A stretch of DNA of 48,862 bases from Planctomycetaceae bacterium (lineage in GTDB: Bacteria > Planctomycetota > Phycisphaerae > SM23-33): NCBI GenBank assembly GCA_039680605.1, contig JBDKTA010000017.1, forward strand, positions 1 through 48,862. The letters are read 5' to 3'. The notes under the pieces were generated by a model. That model searched no databases, was not told where the DNA came from, and was given only the letters and a program-made list of their open reading frames with translations. Position numbers and translations under genes: made by a program. Each line of letters opens with the position of its first letter. Position 1 is the stretch's first letter. Shown piece by piece: positions 17,857 to 26,477 of the stretch.

Positions 17857-18570
17857 CTACAGAACGACGCGCGTCAGGCTGTCGAGGCGGTCGTCGACGG
17901 CCTTGATGGTCTTGACGTTGGCTTCGTACAGTCGGGCGATGCTGATGAGCCCGACCATTTCCTCGACGGGGTTCACGTTGGAGGCTTCCTGGAAGCCCTG
18001 CTGCACTTTGGGATCCTTCGCCGGCGCGACCTCGGCGTCTTTGGGCAGGGCGAAACACCCCCCGCCGACGGGTTTGAGCTGCGCCAGTTTGGCGATCTCG
18101 ACGATCTTGAGCTGCCCGACGCTCTGCCCGCCGGCGCTGACAGCCCCGTCGGGCGAAACGGCCACGTCGCTGGCGGCGGCGTTGGGCGGCAGCGTAATGG
18201 GCCCGTTTCGCCCCGCCACGATGCGCCCCTGCGTATCGACCAGGTGGCGGGTGCTGTCGAGCGTGAAGGTGCCGTTGCGCGTGTAGAGCTCGCCGCCGGA
18301 CGTCTCGATCACGAAGAAGCCCGAGCCGCCGATGCCCAGATCCGTCGGGCGCCCGGTGTAGGTCATCGCGCCGGGGCTGAAGTCCACCGCCACCTTCCCG
18401 ACGACCTGGGCGGCCTGGCCCTCCATGCGCCCGGCCAGCACTTCCATGAACACGGGCTGGCCGCGCTTGAAGCCCACGGTGCCGGCGTTGGCCAGGTTGT
18501 GGGCGATGGTGCGGTAGCTCTCGGAGAGCCCGTCCAGGCATGAAGAGGTGGTGCCCACGGCGTCAGCCAT
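17857..18570 (-). CDS. flgF: Flagellar basal-body rod protein FlgF
   Basis: Proximal rod protein, 237 residues. It shows the rod-family N-terminus (SYRTIAHNLANAGTVGFKRG), a central GGSGFFVIET motif and the C-terminal helix (VEEMVGLISIARLYEANVK). The order flgF-flgG and shorter length support FlgF over FlgG. Its start overlaps the PilZ-like gene by 8 bases. A Gly-Cys in the last third (GGGCFALP) is unusual but not obviously functional. Confidence 0.9.
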   Translation of the reverse strand: MADAVGTTSSCLDGLSESYRTIAHNLANAGTVGFKRGQPVFMEVLAGRMEGQAAQVVGKVAVDFSPGAMTYTGRPTDLGIGGSGFFVIETSGGELYTRNGTFTLDSTRHLVDTQGRIVAGRNGPITLPPNAAASDVAVSPDGAVSAGGQSVGQLKIVEIAKLAQLKPVGGGCFALPKDAEVAPAKDPKVQQGFQEASNVNPVEEMVGLISIARLYEANVKTIKAVDDRLDSLTRVVL

Positions 18571-19696
18571 TGGAATGCTCCTCCGTGATGGCTACGCCGG
18601 TCATCTCGTGCATCGCCAGGTTGGTCTGGCGAACCAGTTCGGACACTTCCTGCGGATTCAGGTCGGTCATCTCGACGATGATCTGAAACTTGCCGTTGTG
18701 CAGGTCGGTCACGCGGCGGACGATGCCCGGGGCCTGCATCCCGTATTCCTTGCGAAGCTGCATTGCCACGACCACGCGCTGACCCATCAAGGGATGAAGG
18801 GGGGATTCCATCACCACCCCCGGACCGGCGATCTCCGTCAGTTCGGCGTCGACCATCCGCATCTCGCCGGCGGCGGCGCCGTGGAACGACAGCGACCCTA
18901 CTTTCGCCGGGCGCCGAAGCGGCACACGCATGAACCGACGGCGGTTGACGTAACGCACCTGGCTGGTGTGTCCCAGCACCAGTTTGCCGTCGCGCACGGC
19001 CGTGATCGGAGCGGTAAACTCCCACGCCGCCATGCCCTGGCAATACTGCAGCACGAGCGTTTCGCCGGGGCGGGCGGTCATCTGCGGATCGGGGCGGACA
19101 GCCATTTCCATCGGGTCGTTGATTTCGACGATGGCTTCGGCGCCCTCGACCTGTCCGCGATGGATGACGGACAGCCGGCTGCCGGCGGGGATGGCACGGC
19201 TGGAGGGAATCTTGCTGTTCTCGCTGCGGGGAGTGTTGTCGAAGCAGAGCTTGGTGCGCAGGGCCTGGATGATGTCGGCCAGTTGGCCGCGGGCCTGGTC
19301 GTTCATGCCCTGGCAGCGGGGCAGGAGCATCATGCTGGCGACGGCGTGATCGAACGCCTGGCTCATGGTGAAGACGGCTTCGGGATGGCGCAGGCCCGAC
19401 AGTTGGGCCAGGGTCTCGATAAGCTGCTGCTCGGGCTCGCTCAGCCCGCTGCGGCGCGCGTTTTCGCGGATCCTGCGCCGGGTGTTCCACGCGCTGATAT
19501 AGCCGCGGTAACCCAGCAGCGCCACCACGCACAACACCAGGCCCGTCAGGACGCAGAACGCCACCCACCAGGGGTCCACGCGGTGGTTGGCCGCGTACTC
19601 GTTCACGCCGGCCCAGCGTTCGTCGGGCGTCAGGCTCGTTGCGGCCGACAGCAGCGCGTGATGAATTGTGGCAGCCAGTGTGATCATCGTGTTCAT
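18563..19696 (-). CDS. Membrane-anchored PilZ-like (YcgR-type) protein in the hook operon
   Basis: A 377-residue protein with one membrane helix (about 43-64, WWVAFCVLTGLVLCVVALLG), a helical cytoplasmic region (about 70-150), a YcgR-N-like beta domain (about 170-250) and a PilZ-like domain (about 250-345). PilZ domains bind cyclic di-GMP with R-x3-R and (D/N)-x-S-x-x-G. Here RRFMR (253-257) is kept, but the second motif reads EIAGPG (288-293), with Glu for Asp and Ala for Ser. Binding may be weak or lost. Its place between flgE and flgF suggests a role in flagellar assembly or braking. It overlaps flgE by one base. Confidence 0.8.
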   Translation of the reverse strand: MNTMITLAATIHHALLSAATSLTPDERWAGVNEYAANHRVDPWWVAFCVLTGLVLCVVALLGYRGYISAWNTRRRIRENARRSGLSEPEQQLIETLAQLSGLRHPEAVFTMSQAFDHAVASMMLLPRCQGMNDQARGQLADIIQALRTKLCFDNTPRSENSKIPSSRAIPAGSRLSVIHRGQVEGAEAIVEINDPMEMAVRPDPQMTARPGETLVLQYCQGMAAWEFTAPITAVRDGKLVLGHTSQVRYVNRRRFMRVPLRRPAKVGSLSFHGAAAGEMRMVDAELTEIAGPGVVMESPLHPLMGQRVVVAMQLRKEYGMQAPGIVRRVTDLHNGKFQIIVEMTDLNPQEVSELVRQTNLAMHEMTGVAITEEHSNG

Positions 19697-21729
19697 TACC
19701 GCGTGAGGTTGGTCAGTTCCTGCAGCATTTCGTTGGCGGCCTTGATGGTCCGGGCGTTGGCCTGGAACCCGTTCTGGGCCTGGATCAGGTTGACGAACTC
19801 GGTCGCCACGTCGACGTTGGACTGTTCCATCGATCCGCCGCGGACTGCCCCCGCGCTGCCGGACATGGCCTTGGTCGCCACCGGTTCGCCGGAGTTGGCC
19901 GAGACCTCAAAGTAGTTGTTGCCCACCGACGCCAGACCCGCGGGGTTCTGGAACGTGGCGATCCTCAGAGCCGCAAGGTCGCGCCGGGCCCCGTTGGTGA
20001 ACACGCCCACCAACACGCCCTCTCGCGTCACCGAAATGTTGCTCAACCAGCCGGCCGCATAACCGTCCTGCCCGCTGGGAGCAACCGTGCTGCTGCCGCC
20101 GAACTGGCTGAGCCCGTCGAACTCGCCGATGGTCCCCAGGTTGATGTCCAGCGTGCGAACGTTGCTGGGGTCGTTGGCGAAGGTGATCTTGAAGCTCGAC
20201 GAATCCGCCGCGCTGACGCCGCCGAAGCTGCCGTCGGAAAGGAAGTTGATCCCGTTGATCCGACGATCCTGAAGGCTCACGTCGCCGCCCAGGCTGGTCA
20301 CGACCAGGTCCCAGGTGTTGGATGTGTCGGTACGAACAAAGGCCGCCGACAGCACGTGGCTGATGCCCTGGCTGTCGTAGATTTCCATGTTGGTGTTGCG
20401 GATGGCGTTTCCACCGGCCGACAGGAGCGTGAAGTAGTTGGGCAACTCGAACGTGGCGCCGGTGCAACTAAGCGACAAGTCGGTCTTGCTGTATCCTGCC
20501 GAGACGTCGCTCATGCGGATTTCGCCGTTGGACATCGAGGCCAGCGACCATCGCGCGGTCGGGTCGCTTGGGTCGGCAAAGGCATTGGTCACCGCATTGA
20601 GCAGGTCGCCTATCGTGCTGCCGGCCCCGCCGGTGACCAGCCGGTTGAAAGCCGTGGGCAGCGTGAACTCGCCGTCGCCGTTGTAGGTGATGGTCATGGT
20701 CGTTTCGCTGGCCCCGGCGGCGTCGTCGGTCAGCAGGATCTTGCCGTCGACCAGCGTGGCGGTGGCGCCGCTGTAGGCGGCGTTGATCTCGGCCAGCAGC
20801 GTCGCCATCGTGTCGGCGGCGCCATAGGTGTACGTGCGGCTGATCGACGTGCCGTCGGCATCAGTGCCGGAGATGGTGAACGTCTCGCCGACGGTGAGCG
20901 TGTCGGCCTGGTCCAGGGCGGACAAGGCCGTTGCAGCCACGGCAGCGACACCGCCGGCGGTGTAACCCACCAGCGAGGAGAGCAGGTTGGTGGTGGCCCC
21001 GACGGTGGCGGTGAAGGTGCTGCTGACTGTCGAGCCGTCTCGCCGCGTTCCGTTGATCGAGATCGTATCGCCGGTCGAGAGCCCGCTGACCTGGTCGACT
21101 TCGGCCAGCAGGGTGTCCGCCGAAATCACCGCGCCGTCTTTGGTGTACTGGGTGCCGCTGGTGAGGATCGTGGTGGTAGGGTCCGACTCCTCGGCGGAGA
21201 GGTTTCCGGTGAACGTCAGCGACTCGGTCTGCTTGGCCGGAAGAGCCACGTCGTAAGGAATTCGGATATCGTTGCTGGAGGCGTTCTGGAATCCGTCGGC
21301 GACGCCTTCGCTGCCAATGCGCTGCACGCGGTTGCCCGTGCCCGGGTCAACGAGGTAGAACTGGGAATCGACCGCAAAACCGCCCACACGCGTGTAGACC
21401 AGGCGGGACCCGTCATTGAGGGCGAAATACCCCGCGCCCTCGATCGCCATGTCCAGCGGCTGACCGGTGCTGATCAGCGAACCCTGGTTCATGTTGCGGT
21501 CGATGCTGGCCACCTGCACGCCGCTGCCGACCTGCATGGGGTTCGTGCCGCCGGTGGTGGCCGAGGGCTGACCGGCTTCCTGAAGCGTCTGGCTGAGCAG
21601 TTCGGCGAACGTCACGCGGCTGGCCTTGAAGGCGCTGGTGTTGACGTTGGCCAGGTTGTTGCCCGCCACGTCCAGCATGCGCTGATGGGCCTGGAGTCCG
21701 GAAATTCCTGACAATAGCGAATTACTCAT
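19696..21729 (-). CDS. flgE: Flagellar hook protein FlgE, enlarged
   Basis: Hook subunit. N-terminus LLSGISGLQAHQRMLDVAGN and NLANVNTSAFKASR, the DMAIEGAGYF motif near 93-102, and the C-terminus FVNLIQAQNGFQANARTIK identify the family. At 677 residues it is well above the roughly 400 of enterobacterial FlgE. The extra length is a central region (about 190-400) with repeated beta-domain-like units: two stretches share the pattern TGDTISINGTRRDG / VGETFTISGTDADG followed by a threonine-rich strand and an LL-helix. These probably form outward-facing hook surface domains. It starts 15 bases after the flgD stop. Confidence 0.94.
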   Translation of the reverse strand: MSNSLLSGISGLQAHQRMLDVAGNNLANVNTSAFKASRVTFAELLSQTLQEAGQPSATTGGTNPMQVGSGVQVASIDRNMNQGSLISTGQPLDMAIEGAGYFALNDGSRLVYTRVGGFAVDSQFYLVDPGTGNRVQRIGSEGVADGFQNASSNDIRIPYDVALPAKQTESLTFTGNLSAEESDPTTTILTSGTQYTKDGAVISADTLLAEVDQVSGLSTGDTISINGTRRDGSTVSSTFTATVGATTNLLSSLVGYTAGGVAAVAATALSALDQADTLTVGETFTISGTDADGTSISRTYTYGAADTMATLLAEINAAYSGATATLVDGKILLTDDAAGASETTMTITYNGDGEFTLPTAFNRLVTGGAGSTIGDLLNAVTNAFADPSDPTARWSLASMSNGEIRMSDVSAGYSKTDLSLSCTGATFELPNYFTLLSAGGNAIRNTNMEIYDSQGISHVLSAAFVRTDTSNTWDLVVTSLGGDVSLQDRRINGINFLSDGSFGGVSAADSSSFKITFANDPSNVRTLDINLGTIGEFDGLSQFGGSSTVAPSGQDGYAAGWLSNISVTREGVLVGVFTNGARRDLAALRIATFQNPAGLASVGNNYFEVSANSGEPVATKAMSGSAGAVRGGSMEQSNVDVATEFVNLIQAQNGFQANARTIKAANEMLQELTNLTR

Positions 21730-21744
21730 CGTTCACCTCGTGCG

Positions 21745-22113
21745 TTAGTCTGCAATAGCCTGGATCTGGTCCAGCGTGAGGGTTCTCTGACCGGCCTGCA
21801 CCACCGCCTCGCCGGCGACAATCCCGGACCCCGTGACGCGAGCCCAGACCGCCGTGTCCGATCCTTCCGGCAGGTACGCCACGGCCTTGCCGATCAGGGC
21901 GGTGGCCTGCGAAAGCTGCTGCGACGCCAGCACCTTCGAGAAGGTGCTGTTCATCGTTTCCATCTGCTGCAGTTGCGAAAGCTGGGCGAGCTGGCTGGCC
22001 ATCTGGTCGTTATTCATCGGCTCCAGCGGGTTCTGGTTCTGCAACTGCGCCACCAGCAGCTTCATGTAGTTAGCCTGGATCGTGCTGGCGTTCTGTATAG
22101 CGGTCGTGGCCAT
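21745..22113 (-). CDS. flgD: Flagellar hook capping protein FlgD, short form
   Basis: Scaffold that caps the growing hook. The 122-residue protein has the conserved N-terminal part (FMKL-type segment YMKLLVAQLQNQNPLEPMNN, then QMASQLAQLSQLQQMETMN) and the start of the core, with GKAVAYL. It ends at about half the usual FlgD length (about 220), lacking the Ig-like and second barrel parts. The stop is clean and the next gene follows normally, so this seems a genuine short form. Start ATG 22113 has AGGA 5 bases upstream; sequence further upstream belongs to the fliK end. Gap to fliK is 7 bases. Confidence 0.9.
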   Translation of the reverse strand: MATTAIQNASTIQANYMKLLVAQLQNQNPLEPMNNDQMASQLAQLSQLQQMETMNSTFSKVLASQQLSQATALIGKAVAYLPEGSDTAVWARVTGSGIVAGEAVVQAGQRTLTLDQIQAIAD

Positions 22114-22120
22114 GGCGTTC

Positions 22121-23629
22121 CTATATCCAGAGATTGACTGATCCGTCGCCGGCATGGGCGACCGGAGCGGCGGCGGCATCGAGCTCTTGCGCCGGCTCGA
22201 CCGCTCCCGAGGCGGATTCGGCGTCGGTCCAGCCGCCTTGCTGCGACGCCGATTGCTGCCAGGCGTTGTGCCCGCCGGTGAACTGCCATGACGGCGAGCC
22301 GCTGTCGGAATCGGTGCTCATGCGCAATTCGATCTGCCGCACATTGAGCCCCGTCGAGGCCAGGCGGTCGATCAGGCTGGGCGTCTCCTGGCGAAGATGC
22401 TCGAGCGTGGCGGGATTATTCACCTCCACCACTGCGCGAATCTCGCTGCCCCGCGCGTGAAGCGACAGGCGGATCGCCCCAAGCTCAGGCGGGTCCAGCG
22501 CCACCGTCACCCGCTGTGAAGAAAACCGCTGCTCCACGACCGCCGAGACGATCTGCTGCCCGACCCCCACTGTTGCAGCGCTGGCCAACGCCGTAACATT
22601 GGCGACCGGCGCCACAGGAACGGGCGACGCCTGCACCGCCGCGACGGCAGATGCATGTGCGCCCGGGCCTGGCTCGGCCGCTGATGCGAGTTTCAGAATG
22701 CTCGCGGCCGAATCTTTCGGTTTGTTAATTGCCCGCGGCTGGGCAACGACCTGCTGGGCCCGGGGCGTCAGTTCAGCACTTGCGGTCTGGACGGCGCCGG
22801 TGCGCGGGGCAGGTTTGGACCGCTGGACCGGTTCTTCGCCCTGGGCGTTCTGCACAGGCGCCTGCTGCTCAGGAAGCGCCTGTTCCGACATCGGGGCCTG
22901 GGTCTGCGGTGCTTCGACGGGTTGCATCGCGGCTGTCGCCTGGGTCGCGGTCTCCGCCGGCAACGCCGGCCTTGCCGCTTGCGGTGCAGCGTCCATCGAT
23001 TCGCCCGCCGCCGCAACATCCACCCCCCGGCGCTGCAGATGCGCAACTTGCGGGTTTGCTGCACCGACGGCAATGGGAATCTCCGTCACGGACAGCGTGG
23101 TTTCCGCGGCCGATGGCTCCGTGTGTTCCACAGGAATCTCCGGCGGCGTTTGAACACCTGTCACGAGGGCGGCCGGGGTTGCTTCAGTTTGAGGCGAAGC
23201 CGCCGGAGCCTGCACGGGGGCAAGCGCCGCGGCGGGCACAGCGATGCGCTGTTGCGAAACCGCCGGCACAGCCTCCGGCGCCGCGGGCACTTCAGCAACA
23301 ACCTGCATGCGGTTGAGCAACGTCTGGAACGGACTTTCTACCGGCGCCGGGACCATCGCTGCCGGTGCGGCAGCATCGTCGCTGTCCTTGGGCGCCGGCT
23401 TCGGGCTTGCAGTGATTTTGCTCTTGCGCGGGCGGCTGGCGTCGGAGGCGTCGCCGCAAGAGCCGTCAGTTGGCCCCGGCGCAGGCTGCTCGTCTGGCGG
23501 TTGGTCGCCCGCAAGCGCGTGCGGCTCATCGCCCCGCGACGACCGACGCTCCCCGCGCCCAGCGGCCGAGACCGGTTTCTGGGCCAGCGTCTGGCCGAGG
23601 TTGCTCATTAATAGATCAGCGATAGTCAT
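22121..23629 (-). CDS. fliK: Flagellar hook-length control protein FliK
   Basis: Molecular ruler that sets hook length and switches export specificity. The 502-residue protein has a long, low-complexity Pro/Ala/Gln/Glu-rich body (about 20-370), as expected for the ruler part, and a C-terminal switch domain (about 375-460) with LDPPELGAIRLSLHARG and the later LRQETPSLIDRLASTGL. Start ATG 23629 is the first Met in frame with GGTGGA before it; ATG 23608 is the alternative. The sigma-54 promoter just upstream predicts a start of transcription only about 4 bases before ATG 23629, so either the message is almost leaderless or ATG 23608 is used. First gene of the hook operon. Confidence 0.9.
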   Translation of the reverse strand: MTIADLLMSNLGQTLAQKPVSAAGRGERRSSRGDEPHALAGDQPPDEQPAPGPTDGSCGDASDASRPRKSKITASPKPAPKDSDDAAAPAAMVPAPVESPFQTLLNRMQVVAEVPAAPEAVPAVSQQRIAVPAAALAPVQAPAASPQTEATPAALVTGVQTPPEIPVEHTEPSAAETTLSVTEIPIAVGAANPQVAHLQRRGVDVAAAGESMDAAPQAARPALPAETATQATAAMQPVEAPQTQAPMSEQALPEQQAPVQNAQGEEPVQRSKPAPRTGAVQTASAELTPRAQQVVAQPRAINKPKDSAASILKLASAAEPGPGAHASAVAAVQASPVPVAPVANVTALASAATVGVGQQIVSAVVEQRFSSQRVTVALDPPELGAIRLSLHARGSEIRAVVEVNNPATLEHLRQETPSLIDRLASTGLNVRQIELRMSTDSDSGSPSWQFTGGHNAWQQSASQQGGWTDAESASGAVEPAQELDAAAAPVAHAGDGSVNLWI

Positions 23630-23642
23630 TCCACCAGACCTC

Positions 23643-23660
23643 AAGCAATCGACGTGCCAA
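23643..23660 (-). promoter_or_regulatory. Sigma-54 (-24/-12) promoter of the flagellar hook operon
   Basis: On the minus strand: TTGGCACG, TCGA, TTGCTT. The GG (23657-23658) and GC (23645-23646) are exactly 10 bases apart, and the match to consensus is nearly perfect. Transcription should begin near 23633. A 12-bp palindrome, GAGAGATCTCTC, lies immediately upstream (23663-23674) and may bind a regulator. An RpoN factor and an enhancer-binding activator would have to be encoded elsewhere. Confidence 0.85.
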
Positions 23661-23706
23661 AGGAGAGATCTCTCGCTGAACCGGCTGGGGATTGGAAATC
23701 ATGAAA

Positions 23707-23738
23707 TCCGGCCAACGCGTTCTTCGCCAACGGCCGGA
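23707..23738 (-). terminator. Hairpin downstream of the UroD-like gene
   Basis: TCCGGCC (23707-23713) pairs with GGCCGGA (23732-23738); on the minus strand the stem is followed by the weakly T-rich TTTCATGATTT. It could end the UroD-like transcript before the fliK promoter. The direct repeat GCCAACG inside and beside the loop could instead be an activator site at roughly -75 to -105 from the fliK start. Confidence 0.35.
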
Positions 23739-23795
23739 CGATCTTGCCGCAACCCGGCAAAATCTTCCGGGTATGCGTGCAGACATCGCATCGCG

Positions 23796-24827
23796 TCAGA
23801 TTCGTTGATCCGTGAACGCCTCCAACGCCGCCACGGCATTGGCGGTGGGCGTCTCGCTCTGCAGGCTCTTGGCGGCCGCAAGTATGTACCCGCCGCCACT
23901 ACCCATTTCGCGACAGAGGCGGCGGACCTCGGCGGTCACCTGCTCAGGCGTGCCGAAGGGCATGGTGCTCTGGCTGCCCAGGCAGCCCCAGAAGGTCAGC
24001 TTGCCGCCCCAGCGTTTCTTGAGGGCGTAGGGGTTCATCCCCCGCGCTTCCGGCTGGCAGCTTTCCAGCACGTCCAGGCCGATTTCCACCAGGTCGTCCA
24101 TGATGTCGACGATGCTGCCGCAGCAATGCGTGAAGACCTTCTTGCCGTGCGAGTGTACGCGGTCGTAGATGCGCGCCCAGCGCGGCTTCATGAATCGCCG
24201 CCAGCGGTCCGGGCCGATGATCACGCCGCGCTGGTCGCCCCAGTCGTCGCCGAAGAGGACGCCGTCCACCGGCAGTTGCGTGCAGGTGCGGTCGACAAAA
24301 TCCAGGTACAGCAGTGTGATCCGTTCGAGCAGTTCCTCGTAGAAATCCTCCTCGGCGGCGCAGTCCATCAGGATGTTCTCGAACCCGCGCAGGCCCCAGC
24401 TCGTCTCCATGAGCCCCCACCAGATGCAGCCCAAACGGTAGAGGTCCTGGTTGGCCTGGCAGTCGGCCTTGATCGACGCCAGGTCGGCGTCCTTGACGTA
24501 GAACCGCTGCGGCGCAGGCCAATCGAAGCCTTCAAACGACGGCCGCGACATCGCGGGCTCTTCCAGGTGCATGGGCGTGCCCATCTTCCAGATGGACCCG
24601 AACAGGTCTCGGCTGAGGCCCTGTGCCGGATCGCCGATGGGGTCCTTGTGCATGTAGTCGACAGCGTAGGTATAGAGAAAGTAGTTCTTGAGCCGCTTGC
24701 GCCACTGGGGCGAGCCGAAATGCTCATCCATCCGCTGCGCGACCGGCTCATCGATCGACAGCAGATACGGCACCGGGCGCACTTCCTGATGGTCGATGGC
24801 GGCGGCAATGGCTTCTCTTGGCGTCAT
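23796..24827 (-). CDS. Uroporphyrinogen decarboxylase-like (MtaA-type methyltransferase superfamily) protein
   Basis: A 343-residue TIM-barrel protein of the UroD superfamily. Recognisable blocks are GVLFGDDWGDQRG (about 188-200), FMKPRWARIYDRVHSHGKKV and FTHCCGSI (about 236-243), where the His-x-Cys resembles the zinc site of corrinoid:coenzyme M methyltransferases, and a C-terminal GGGYILAAAKSLQ. True haem-pathway UroD signature sequence at the N-terminus is missing, so a methyl-transfer or unknown catabolic role is more likely. Such paralogs are abundant in Planctomycetota. It is monocistronic: a divergent gene lies upstream and the fliK promoter downstream. Confidence 0.85.
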   Translation of the reverse strand: MTPREAIAAAIDHQEVRPVPYLLSIDEPVAQRMDEHFGSPQWRKRLKNYFLYTYAVDYMHKDPIGDPAQGLSRDLFGSIWKMGTPMHLEEPAMSRPSFEGFDWPAPQRFYVKDADLASIKADCQANQDLYRLGCIWWGLMETSWGLRGFENILMDCAAEEDFYEELLERITLLYLDFVDRTCTQLPVDGVLFGDDWGDQRGVIIGPDRWRRFMKPRWARIYDRVHSHGKKVFTHCCGSIVDIMDDLVEIGLDVLESCQPEARGMNPYALKKRWGGKLTFWGCLGSQSTMPFGTPEQVTAEVRRLCREMGSGGGYILAAAKSLQSETPTANAVAALEAFTDQRI

Positions 24828-24917
24828 AGGAACAGGCTCCTGATCTGGAGCGGATCATACCGCTTCCTGCGGCACAAGCAAAGACCTCGCGATGCGGCAC
24901 TTTCTGGGGTAAGGCGG

Positions 24918-24945
24918 TTCCACTCCAGCAACGGCGGGTTATAAT
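24918..24945 (+). promoter_or_regulatory. Sigma-70-type promoter for the zinc-ribbon/GYF membrane protein
   Basis: TTCCAC (24918-24923), 16-base spacer, perfect TATAAT (24940-24945). Predicted start near 24952, giving a leader of about 50 bases with AAGGAG before ATG 25002. It lies in the divergent gap with the UroD-like gene. Confidence 0.55.
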
Positions 24946-25001
24946 GCTGGCGAAATCGTCGCCCATCGGGCGTCGCCTGTCTCAGATACAAGGAGCTATA
25001 C

Positions 25002-26453
25002 ATGCTGTCAGCCACATGTCCGTCCTGCGGAGCTGCTTTGAAAGTCCCCGACACCATGGCCGGAAAGAGAGGCAAGTGCCCCAAGTGCCTCAATGTCTTC
25101 TCGTTGCCTGGCGAAGCAGCGGCGCCGGCGCCCGCGTCGACTGCTTCTGTGCCGGCGGCCCCGCAAGCGGATCAATGGTATTACTCCGCAGAAGGGAACG
25201 AGCACGGGCCTGTGTCAATGTCAGAACTGCTTTCGCTGATCCGGCGAGGGCAATTGCAGACCGATCATTTCGTCTGGAAAGAAGGAATGGAGCAATGGGC
25301 AAGCGTCGCCAGCGTGCCTGAACTGGGCACGGCCGCTCCAACGCGGCGGCCTCAAGAACCGACTGAGACGTCCCAAGCCGAACCCGCGGGTCAGCCGGTT
25401 GCTTTGGCCGGAGCGACCGCGGGCGGCGCTGAAGTTCCGATCTCCGCTGCAGCGCCGCAGCGCCAGGCCAAGCCGGCTTCCAGGGCGGCTGCAACCAAAG
25501 CGGCGATCGGGCGTCAGGCAATGCGAGTCAAAGAGCAGATGCGCGGGCCCTTTTCCCAGGCCACCGGCGGTTATCTGGGCGCCTTGAGGCAGATGCTCAA
25601 GCACCCCATCAAGCTGGCCTTCCTCACGTTTGCCTATCTCATTCTGTCATTGCTGGCTTTTGGCAGCATCCTGGGCATGTTGCTGTTTCCCGTCTTCGTC
25701 ATGGGCTACATCATGAGCATCCGCAACATGGTGAGCGGCCATCCCACGGCGATGGCCGACTTCATTGCCTTCATGCGCCATGGATGGGACTGCTTGTGGC
25801 ACCTGATCATGTTGCTGGCATCGTTCTTTGTGACGCTGGCGACGATCCTGGCCCCGGCCGCTATCGTGCTGGTCATCCTGTATGTGCTTTTCGGCACCGG
25901 CGGGGCGCTGATCTCCGAAGCCACCTCTCACAGCAGCCCCAGCGCCTCCGACGTCTCGCCTTCCCATAACTCGGCAGTTCCGGAAAGGAGGGTCTCCGGT
26001 TCGAGGCTCTTCAGCAGCGCCGCCGAAACGGCCGATGAAGCGATGATGCTTGTTCTGAGCCTGCTGGTGACGGTCGTGGTGGTCACTGTTATCGTCACGC
26101 CGCTGACGGCGGGACTGATCATGTTCTTCTTCCTGGCCATCGAGGTGGCCTCGCGGCCGCCAGGCGGGGCAGAGCGGTTTGCCCTGGTCTATGAAGGGTT
26201 GAAGAGGATGTTCTCGATGGCCAAGCGAAGCTGGAAGCAGTTGCTATGCTGCGGTTTGCTATCTTCGGCAGGATTCCTTGCCTGCATGGCCGTCCCAGGA
26301 CTGATGTCCTATCTGCTGGCGAAGATGCATCTGTTTTCCCTGGCAGCATGGACGGTCGCGGTGCTGCTGCCGCTGCTGATGCTGAGCTTCCAGGTGCATT
26401 GGTACGTTTACGCAACCATCACCTGCACCAGGCTGCAGGACGAATTGGAGTAA
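25002..26453 (+). CDS. Membrane protein with N-terminal zinc ribbon and GYF_2 domain
   Basis: A 483-residue protein. Residues 6-29 form a MJ0042-type zinc ribbon (CPSC and CPKC pairs). A GYF_2-like domain follows (about 59-108: WYYSAEGNEHGPVSMSELLS, with FVWKEGMEQW). After an Ala/Pro/Gln linker come several membrane helices (about 205-235, 260-295, 345-375, 400-420 and 435-460). This layout is common in Planctomycetota and the role is unknown; the soluble N-terminus probably faces the cytoplasm and binds a protein or peptide. AAGGAG gives a clear ribosome site. The GH32 gene starts 24 bases after its stop, so the two may be co-transcribed. Confidence 0.8.
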   Translation: MLSATCPSCGAALKVPDTMAGKRGKCPKCLNVFSLPGEAAAPAPASTASVPAAPQADQWYYSAEGNEHGPVSMSELLSLIRRGQLQTDHFVWKEGMEQWASVASVPELGTAAPTRRPQEPTETSQAEPAGQPVALAGATAGGAEVPISAAAPQRQAKPASRAAATKAAIGRQAMRVKEQMRGPFSQATGGYLGALRQMLKHPIKLAFLTFAYLILSLLAFGSILGMLLFPVFVMGYIMSIRNMVSGHPTAMADFIAFMRHGWDCLWHLIMLLASFFVTLATILAPAAIVLVILYVLFGTGGALISEATSHSSPSASDVSPSHNSAVPERRVSGSRLFSSAAETADEAMMLVLSLLVTVVVVTVIVTPLTAGLIMFFFLAIEVASRPPGGAERFALVYEGLKRMFSMAKRSWKQLLCCGLLSSAGFLACMAVPGLMSYLLAKMHLFSLAAWTVAVLLPLLMLSFQVHWYVYATITCTRLQDELE

Positions 26454-26477
26454 CCCAAGGGCTATAAGGAACCAACC

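Noticed and set aside
18363-19568. Long Arg/Pro-rich frame across flgF and the PilZ-like gene
   Set aside because: Out of frame with both, no family features.
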